The notes beneath the pieces are model-generated. The model worked only from the letters and a program-made list of their open reading frames with translations, was not told the origin of the DNA and searched no databases. Position numbers and translations under genes: made by a program. Below, piece after piece: positions 57,156-64,000 of a stretch of DNA of 64,000 nt (position 1 is the first letter of the stretch; every line of letters begins with the position of its first letter). Origin of the DNA: Nostocoides sp. HKS02 (GTDB taxonomy: Bacteria; Actinomycetota; Actinomycetes; Actinomycetales; Dermatophilaceae); NCBI RefSeq assembly GCF_009707485.1, contig NZ_CP046121.1, positions 2,046,001 through 2,110,000 on the forward strand. Reading direction: 5' to 3'.

Positions 57156-57169
57156 GGCGGCATACCGCC
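57156..57169. terminator. Small hairpin GGCGG-CATA-CCGCC after AbiEi-like gene
   Basis: This is the same 14-mer as at 9045-9058, again just after a stop codon, and it contains the CGGCATAC octamer. It is a 5-bp stem with a 4-nt loop and no T-run. Confidence 0.3.
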
Positions 57170-57200
57170 GGGCACCGCCCAGCACAGGAAACTTATTCGC

Positions 57201-57255
57201 GGACAGGTTGCACCCTGTCCCCCAACGAGGAACCTTTGCTAGCAAAGGTTCCTCG
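57201..57255. repeat. Dispersed palindromic repeat, copy 3, with perfect 30-bp palindrome
   Basis: GGACAGG/CCTGTCC arms (57201-57207, 57214-57220) around TTGCAC are followed by CAAC and a perfect 30-bp palindrome at 57226-57255 (half-site CGAGGAACCTTTGCT, centre GCTAGC). It ends 7 bp before the citrate synthase stop and lies between two convergent genes. It is the best-preserved copy of the family and a plausible bidirectional terminator. Confidence 0.8.
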
Positions 57256-57262
57256 AGAGGGG

Positions 57263-58559
<1,297 letters not shown>

Positions 58560-58667
58560 GCGAAATCCATCCTCCACGTCTTGCGGGCACCCACGCGGTG
58601 TCGCGCCGGGCGCTCCCCGCGCACTGCGACGCTACCCCACCCCGCGGCCCGTCCGGGAATCGGCCGA

Positions 58668-59798
58668 CTACCTCGCGAGACGCTCGGCAGCGGTCGCGAT
58701 GCGTTCGTCCGTGGCCGTCAGCGCGATGCGGACGTGCTGGCCGCCGGCTGCGCCGTAGAAGGTGCCCGGAGCCGCGAGTATGCCGCGGCCGGCCAGCTCG
58801 TCGATGGTCGCCCAGGCGTCCTCGCCCCGGGTGGCCCACAGGTAGAGCCCAGCCTCGGAGTGGTCGACCCGCAGCCCGAACGCCTCGACGGCCGCCCGAA
58901 GGGTGGCCCGCCGCGCGGCATACCGGGCCTTCTGGTCGACCACGTGGGCGTCGTCCGCGACGGCAGCCGTCACCGCCTGCTGCACGGGCCAGGGCACGAT
59001 CATCCCGGCGTGCTTGCGGACCTCGAGGAGCTGGCGGACGAGGGTGACGTCGCCGGCGACGAAGGCGGCCCGGTAGCCGGCGAGGTTGGACTGCTTGCTC
59101 AGGGAGTACACCGCGAGCAGCCCCTCGTGGCTGCCGCCGGTGACCCGCGGGTCGAGGATGCTCGGGGTCGTGGGCAGGTCGGGGTCGCGGTCGGCTGCCG
59201 CGCGCCAGTCGAGCTCGGCGTAGCACTCGTCGCTGGCCACGACGACGCCGTGCTCGCGCGCCCACGCGACGACCTTCGCGAGGTGCTCCACGCCCAGCAC
59301 GCGACCGGTCGGGTTGCCGGGACTGTTGAGCCACAGGAGCTTCGGCGTGGTGGCGGTCGTCAGCGGTCCAAGCTCGGCGAGGCCGTCGACCCGCTGCGGC
59401 GTCGCCCCGGCCAAGCGCGCGCCGACGTCGTAGGTCGGGTAGGCGATGCCGGGAAACCCCACGATGTCACCGGCGCCGAGGCCGAGGAGCGTGGGCAGCC
59501 AGGCCACGAGCTCCTTGCTGCCGATGGTCGGCAGGACCCCGTCGGGATCGACGTCCGGGACGCCCCGCCGACGCTCGAACCAGGCCGCGACGGCCTCGCG
59601 CAGGGCGGGCGTACCTGCGGTCTGGGGATAGCCCGGCGCGTCGGCCGCCGCCCGCAGGGCCGCCTGGACCACAGCCGGGGTCGGGTCCACCGGCGTGCCC
59701 ACCGAGAGGTCCACCAGGCCCCCGGACACGGCACTCGCCCGCTCCTTGAACGGAGCGAGCGAGTCCCAGGGAAAGTCAGGCAGAGCGCGAAGGCTCAC
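58668..59798 (-). CDS. dapC: Succinyldiaminopimelate transaminase DapC
   Basis: PLP-dependent class I/II aminotransferase of lysine synthesis. The 376-residue product shows LPDFPWDSLAPFKERA at the start, GSKELVAWLPTLLGLG, LWLNSPGNPTGRVLG, the Asp in VVASDECYAEL, and the PLP Lys in SLSKQSNLAGYRAAF near residue 233. The GTG at 59798 starts 10 bp after the ferredoxin gene, so the two form an operon, as in mycobacteria. Confidence 0.92.
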   Translation of the reverse strand: MSLRALPDFPWDSLAPFKERASAVSGGLVDLSVGTPVDPTPAVVQAALRAAADAPGYPQTAGTPALREAVAAWFERRRGVPDVDPDGVLPTIGSKELVAWLPTLLGLGAGDIVGFPGIAYPTYDVGARLAGATPQRVDGLAELGPLTTATTPKLLWLNSPGNPTGRVLGVEHLAKVVAWAREHGVVVASDECYAELDWRAAADRDPDLPTTPSILDPRVTGGSHEGLLAVYSLSKQSNLAGYRAAFVAGDVTLVRQLLEVRKHAGMIVPWPVQQAVTAAVADDAHVVDQKARYAARRATLRAAVEAFGLRVDHSEAGLYLWATRGEDAWATIDELAGRGILAAPGTFYGAAGGQHVRIALTATDERIATAAERLAR

Positions 59799-59808
59799 GC
59801 GACCCTGC

Positions 59809-60135
59809 TCACTCGTCGTGCGCCTGGGGCGGCAGGTCCGCGATGATCGGGTGGTCCTTGTTGATGAGGCCGAGCTTGGCCGCGCCACCAGGGCTGCCGA
59901 GGTCGTCGAAGAACTCGACGTTGGCCTTGTAGTACTCGGCCCACTGCTCGGGGACGTCGTCCTCGTAGTAGATCGCCTCGACCGGGCAGACCGGCTCGCA
60001 CGCACCGCAGTCGACGCACTCGTCGGGGTGGATGTAGAGCGACCGCTCACCTTCGTAGATGCAGTCGACCGGACATTCCTCGATGCAGGCCTTGTCCTTG
60101 AGGTCCACACAAGGCTGCGCGATCACGTACGTCAT
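59809..60135 (-). CDS. fdxA: Seven-iron ferredoxin FdxA
   Basis: A 108-residue [3Fe-4S][4Fe-4S] ferredoxin. YVIAQPCVDLKDKACIEECP, then VDCIYEG, and CVDCGACEPVCPVEAIYYED supply the cysteines of both clusters; the C-terminal ~45 residues match the long tail of this type. The ATG at 60135 lies 7 nt behind a TAGTAT box that overlaps the divergent gene's box. Its likely role is electron supply to cytochromes P450 or other oxidoreductases. Confidence 0.95.
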   Translation of the reverse strand: MTYVIAQPCVDLKDKACIEECPVDCIYEGERSLYIHPDECVDCGACEPVCPVEAIYYEDDVPEQWAEYYKANVEFFDDLGSPGGAAKLGLINKDHPIIADLPPQAHDE

Positions 60136-60142
60136 GGCGCAC

Positions 60143-60149
60143 ATACTAT
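60143..60149. promoter_or_regulatory. Overlapping bidirectional -10 boxes for fdxA and the acetyltransferase gene
   Basis: TACTAT on the plus strand (60144-60149) and TAGTAT on the minus strand (60148-60143) share five base pairs. Each ends 7 nt before its start codon (ATG 60157 plus; ATG 60135 minus). Only 21 bp separate the two coding regions, so both leaderless genes fire from one near-palindromic ATACTAT. Confidence 0.55.
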
Positions 60150-60156
60150 GCGGCCC

Positions 60157-61257
60157 ATGACGACCGACGTGCGCACCCTCCCCCTGGGGTCTCGGGTGGT
60201 GGTCAGGTGGCGGCTCGACGCGCCGGACCAGGCCACGGGGGCGACCCTCACCGACGCCGTGGGAACCCTCGTGTCAGCGGACGACGTGGCGGTCACCGTC
60301 GAGACCAGCCGTGGCACCGTCACCATCGCGCTCGACCGCGTCACCGCCGCCAAGGAGATCCCGCCGAAGCCGTCGCGACGCGGCGCCCCGCACCTGGCGA
60401 TCTCGGTCGACGACCTCCAGCGGGTGATGGTTCCGGCGTGGGGCGCGGTGGACCGTGAGCGCCTCGGCGACTGGGTCCTGCGGGCCTCGGCCGGCTTCAC
60501 CCAGCGGGGCAACTCCGTGGTCCCGGCGGGCGACCCCGGCCTCCCGCTCGCCCAGGCGGTGGACACCGTGGAGGCCTGGTATGCCGCGCGCCGGCTCCCC
60601 GCGAAGTTCGCCGTCGCCGGGCCCGAGGGCTTCGACCCAGCCGACGACCCGCTCGGCGCGCTGCTGCTCGGGCGTGGCTACGTCGTCGGCAGCCGCACGG
60701 TCAACCTCACGGCGGCCACGGCGGCGGTGGCGGCCGCCGACCCGGGTGGCCCGGCCGTCTCGACCAGCCCGGACCCGGGGCCCGCCTGGCTGGCGGCATA
60801 CCGGGGCACCCGCTCGACCGTGCCGGGCGTGACCGAGCAGGTGCTCACCGGAAGTCCCCGCCAGGTGTTTGGGCAGATCACCCCGGGCGGCGGGCTGTCG
60901 CAGCAGCTCGGGCTCCGTGGCGCCGACGCCGCAGGCACGACCCCGGTCGCCTTGGCCCGACTGGGCTTCGCCTCAGGCTGGGCCGGGCTGGGAGCGGTCT
61001 GGACGGACCCGGCATACCGCGGTCGCGGGCTTGCCGCGCACCTCACGGCTCGCCTGGCCGACGAGGCGCACCGGGCCGGTGTGGCGCTCATCCACCTGCA
61101 GGTCGAGCACGACAACGCCGTCGCCCTCCGGCTGTACCACCGACTCGGCTTCGCCACACACTCGTCGTACGCGTACCTCACCCTGACCAGCCCTGACCAG
61201 CCCTCACCAGCTCTGACTCACCCAGCCCGGCGCCCTAGCCCGCGTGCGTGCAGGTGA
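60157..61257 (+). CDS. GNAT-family N-acetyltransferase
   Basis: A 366-residue protein. The N-terminal ~85 residues form a small beta domain (GSRVVVRWRLD, TLVSADDVAVTVETSRGTVT). The C-terminal domain has the acetyl-CoA motif VWTDPAYRGRGLAAHLTARL near residue 282 and VEHDNAVALRLYHRLGFATH near residue 315. The substrate is unknown. A 10-bp repeat, TGACCAGCCC, near 61185-61215 shapes a low-complexity C-terminus. Its last 23 bp overlap the convergent VanW gene. Confidence 0.88.
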   Translation: MTTDVRTLPLGSRVVVRWRLDAPDQATGATLTDAVGTLVSADDVAVTVETSRGTVTIALDRVTAAKEIPPKPSRRGAPHLAISVDDLQRVMVPAWGAVDRERLGDWVLRASAGFTQRGNSVVPAGDPGLPLAQAVDTVEAWYAARRLPAKFAVAGPEGFDPADDPLGALLLGRGYVVGSRTVNLTAATAAVAAADPGGPAVSTSPDPGPAWLAAYRGTRSTVPGVTEQVLTGSPRQVFGQITPGGGLSQQLGLRGADAAGTTPVALARLGFASGWAGLGAVWTDPAYRGRGLAAHLTARLADEAHRAGVALIHLQVEHDNAVALRLYHRLGFATHSSYAYLTLTSPDQPSPALTHPARRPSPRACR

Positions 61258-62907
61258 CGCTGTCCTCGGGGAGGTAGTGCGTCGTGAAGGTCGAGGTCCT
61301 GACCGGCTTGCTGCCCTTGGCGAAGACCCGCGTCACGGAGACGTCGAAGCCGACGCTCGGTGACTGGGGCACGCACCCTGCGCTCGGGTCGACCACGGTC
61401 TTCGGCTGGACGATGTTGCGCCGCGGACCCTTGACCGAGGAGATGTCCCACACCTTGGTGCCGTAGAACGTGACGGTGATGGAGCTCCCTGACACGAAGG
61501 ACCGGATGAGGATGCCGCTGCCGGTGTCGTTGGTCCACTTCTGGTCGACGTCCGGCCAGGACAGGGTCGCCTCGCGCCCCTCGGGGTAGCGGGAGATGTA
61601 GAAGCTGTGCGGCAGGAAGTGGTCGATGCGCACCCCGGCGAAGAACGCGGCGTTGAAGGTCGTCGTGGACACCTGGGAGACGCCGCCACCGAAGTCCTTC
61701 GTCAGGCGGCCGTCGACGATGACCGGGGCCGAGGCGTAGCCCTTGGCCGCCGTGCGCTGGCCGAGCACGGCATTGAGGCTGAACTGCTGGTCGGGGGCGA
61801 CGTAGGTGCCGTTGAGGGTGCGGGCCGCGATCGTGATGTTGTTGGTGCGCGGCGGGCTGACGGGGAACTGGGTCGTGAAGGTCGAGATGACGCCCTTGGG
61901 CTTGATCTTCTGGGCCTGCGCGGTCGTGAGCTTCGGCTGCACGACCGCGGTCACGACCTTGGCAGTGCGCGAGGGCGAGGTGAGCGCGGGCACGAACGCA
62001 GCGACGACGGACTTCTCGTCCAGCGTCGTGCCGGCCACCGCCGGGACCACCACGGGAGTCGTCCCGGACAGCGTGATCCGCGCGTCCCGGGCGGTCGCCT
62101 CGATGCCGGCAGCAGCCGCAGCAGCGCGCACGATCGTGACCAGCTTGGCGTCGTCGACGACCGGGGCCAGGGTGCCGGACGCATCGGGTCGCATGGTGAT
62201 GGCGGGCGCGAAGGCCGCCGGGGGGACCCTGACGGACTTGGCACCGACGACGACCGTGACCGGCCCGGACATCGCCGGCGTGGCGAACTGCGTCGTGGCC
62301 CGGGTGACCTCCTGCGCCGACACCGCAGGTGCCGTGATGTCGAGCTTGGCCTGGATGGGGCCGGACGCCGGCCACCGGGCAGCGATGGCGTCGGCGGTGG
62401 CGCCCACCGCGAGCTTGGACCCGGTGACGGGCTGGACCGCGCTCACGGTGCCGCCGGGGAAGGTGACGCCCCCCTCGACGACAGGAGTGTCGAACGACGT
62501 GGCGGCGCTGGCGAGGGCGGCTTCCAGCCGCGCGCGGTCGACCGACGTGGGCAGCGGCCTGTCGGTGCCACCGGTGAGGTGGTTCCAGAGGTCCGCCGGC
62601 CGGATGCTGAAGCCGCTCAACCCCCCGACCGCGCCCGTGAGGTCGAGGGTGAGCCCTGCGGTCGCCGGCTCGAGCGTGAGGCTGTGGTCGCCGGCGCGGA
62701 GCACCACGGGGGTCTGCTGCTCGGTGGCCAGGGCCTGGCGCAGGGTCTCCTCGGCGCGAGCCGGGGTCATCCCCCGATCGGTACGCCGGCCACGGTGGTG
62801 TTGGCCGGCACGTGGCGGCCGAGGAACCACGCAGCGCCGACGTAGGCCGCGGCGAGGACCAGCAGGGCCGCCGCCAACCGCAGCGTGGCCGACCCGCTCT
62901 CCCTCAC
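61235..62907 (-). CDS. VanW-family protein with peptidoglycan-binding-like domains, frameshifted near N-terminus
   Basis: A cell-envelope protein. The GTG at 62907 begins a membrane anchor (LRLAAALLVLAAAYVGAAWF) and reads to TTVAGVPIGG, where it meets TGA. The family sequence continues one base out of frame as MTPARAEETLRQAL. Making the C5 run at 62771-62775 six bases long joins them to 557 residues. Two YoaR-like putative peptidoglycan-binding domains follow, then the VanW domain (LNGTYVAPDQQFSLNAVLG; GGGVSQVSTTTFNAAFFAG; HSFYISRYPEG). Function is unknown; VanW lies in some vancomycin-resistance clusters. It follows the flavin reductase gene after 9 bp. Confidence 0.85.
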
Positions 62908-62916
62908 GCCTGCCCC

Positions 62917-63423
62917 TTACATCAACGCCGTGTAGCGACTTCGGTAGTACACCAGGGCCTCTCCCGGGTGTGCTGTAGTCGACAGGGACACCACCTCGCC
63001 GACGACGATGCTGTGGTCGCCCGCGGGATGGATGTCCGTGGTGCGACATTCAATCGTGGCCAGGGCGTCCTCGAGGAGAGCCACGCCGGTGACCGGGCCG
63101 CGACGGTGCGCGATCCGGTCCAGCTGGCCGTGCAGTGGCCTGCCCTGGGTGGACAGCCAGTCGGCCACGGGCCGGTGCCCGGAGGCGAGCACGCTGATCC
63201 CCCACACGCCGGACTCCGTGATCGCGTCGTGGAACCGGGCCTCCACCTCGACGCAGACGAGCACCAGCATGGGATCCATCGACACCGATGTGAGCGCGTT
63301 GGCGGTCATCGCGTGGTCGTGGCCGCCGGAGAAGGTGGTCAGGACCGTGACGCCGGTGGCGAACCTGCCCATCGCGGCGCGGAACTCGTCGGTGGCCACT
63401 GCGGGGACCGGTGCCTGCGTCAC
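62917..63423 (-). CDS. Flavin reductase-like (FMN-binding split barrel) protein
   Basis: A 168-residue protein of the HpaC/flavin reductase family: FRAAMGRFATGVTVLTT at the N-terminus, MTANALTSVSMDPMLVLVCV, and HSIVVGEVVSLST near the end. It reduces FMN/FAD with NAD(P)H for a partner monooxygenase, or serves as a cob(II)yrinate reductase in some B12 pathways (CobR family); nothing here decides which. The GTG at 63423 overlaps the mshB stop by 4 bp. Confidence 0.88.
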   Translation of the reverse strand: MTQAPVPAVATDEFRAAMGRFATGVTVLTTFSGGHDHAMTANALTSVSMDPMLVLVCVEVEARFHDAITESGVWGISVLASGHRPVADWLSTQGRPLHGQLDRIAHRRGPVTGVALLEDALATIECRTTDIHPAGDHSIVVGEVVSLSTTAHPGEALVYYRSRYTALM

Positions 63424-64000
63424 CGCTGTACCCCGTCGATGATCCCGGTATGCCGCGGGCCGCCCCGCCGACCGGCGGCCAGCTCACCGCTGGACGGGTC
63501 GACCAGGGCGAACCCTTCCCGGCCGGGCAGCCGAGCCGCGATGTCGTTGGACAGCGCGTAGGTCAGGCCGTCCTGCGCGACCGTGACCTGCGTGCGGTGC
63601 TCACGCAGGGCCTGGGCCTGGACGGGGACCAGTTCGGGGGCGAGGAGCTCGTGCGTCACGAAGCCATCGTCGACCACGGATGGCGGGTACTCGCCGTCGG
63701 GGTGAGGAAGGTCCCACCGCGGGTCGACGGGGTGCGCGGCCAGCCACGCGCGGTCCGCGCGCGCCCACGAGCGCGGGGTGAGCACGGCATACAGCGGGGG
63801 GCGGTCCTGCGACAGCGCGGCCAGCGCCGCGCAGGTGACCCGGTGGGCCTGGATGTGGTCGGGGTGGCCATAGCCGCCGTAGCGGTCGTAGGTCACCACG
63901 GCGACGGGTCGCAGCCGCCGGATCACCTCGCCGACGAGCTCAGCCGCCTCGGCGACGTCGGCGTTGACGAAGGCCGCGGGGTGGGCCGCGCTCGCCGTAC
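63420..64000 (-). CDS. mshB: Mycothiol deacetylase MshB (partial)
   Basis: The window ends inside this gene; the frame stays open to 64000. VAVVTYDRYGGYGHPDHIQA, then HRVTCAALAAL, carries the third zinc-binding His and the substrate-binding Asp/His of the MshB/LmbE (PIG-L) family; the N-terminal AHPDD motif is outside. MshB removes acetyl from GlcNAc-Ins in mycothiol synthesis; its paralogue Mca is an alternative, but the C-terminal ALSNDIAARLPGREGFAL and the nearby fdxA-dapC match the mshB locus of actinobacteria. Confidence 0.8.
   Translation of the reverse strand, partial: TASAAHPAAFVNADVAEAAELVGEVIRRLRPVAVVTYDRYGGYGHPDHIQAHRVTCAALAALSQDRPPLYAVLTPRSWARADRAWLAAHPVDPRWDLPHPDGEYPPSVVDDGFVTHELLAPELVPVQAQALREHRTQVTVAQDGLTYALSNDIAARLPGREGFALVDPSSGELAAGRRGGPRHTGIIDGVQR

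Overview
This is chromosomal DNA of a very GC-rich actinobacterium. By eye it is about 72% G+C, with GTG starts, NNC/NNG codons, a mycothiol gene (mshB), the sigE-rseA-htrA-tatB-mrp block and aerobic B12 synthesis. Gene order in the right half resembles the actinobacterial core (in mycobacteria mshB/fdx/dapC, dapE/dapD/LOG/tag/DUF3117 and sigE/rseA/htrA/tatB/mrp also sit together). A member of the Micrococcales such as an Intrasporangiaceae is a plausible host, but that is inference. No rRNA, tRNA, CRISPR, prophage or insertion sequence was seen.

Layout. 1-10.8 kb: end of a MaoC-type hydratase, glycerol use (glpK-glpD), topoisomerase IB, aminopeptidase P, an acyl-CoA dehydrogenase, a RIO-type kinase, a secreted esterase and an L,D-transpeptidase. 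10.9-34.3 kb: a nearly complete aerobic cobalamin locus: cobQ, F, N, G, H, IJ, M, L, chelatase, O, B-C, A, T, S, U, D, K, plus a cobalt transporter. It carries three cobalamin riboswitches, before cobN, the transporter and the chelatase. 34.3-36.2 kb: two CitE/malyl-CoA lyase-type genes whose operon runs into cobK. 36.3-43.8 kb: MgtE-N/CBS protein, DUF1003 protein, Mrp, TatB, HtrA, anti-sigma factor, SigE, O-methyltransferase. 43.8-53 kb: leucyl aminopeptidase, DUF3117, a PaaX-type regulator with an enoyl-CoA hydratase, two PIG-V-like mannosyltransferases, tag, small membrane proteins and LOG. 53-64 kb: lysine/diaminopimelate genes (dapE, dapD, dapC), citrate synthase, ferredoxin, an acetyltransferase, a VanW protein, a flavin reductase and mshB.

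Together the cob genes take uroporphyrinogen III to adenosylcobalamin with cobalt uptake, and are likely repressed by B12 through the riboswitches. The coupling of cobK to malyl-CoA-lyase-like genes hints at a B12-dependent ethylmalonyl-CoA pathway.

Three sequence-wide signals stand out. (1) The octamer GTATGCCG/CGGCATAC occurs 65 times by my count, about one per kb, on both strands, where about two are expected. It looks like an uptake-type or other genome-wide signal. (2) At least fifteen genes have a TANNNT box ending 6-8 nt before the start codon, indicating leaderless transcripts. (3) Nine single-base frameshifts interrupt otherwise intact genes. Four of them fall in the same octamer GCTTGTTC, where GCTGTTC is expected, and five fall in C/G homopolymers. 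I think most are sequencing or assembly errors, so I give corrected gene extents and say so in each entry.
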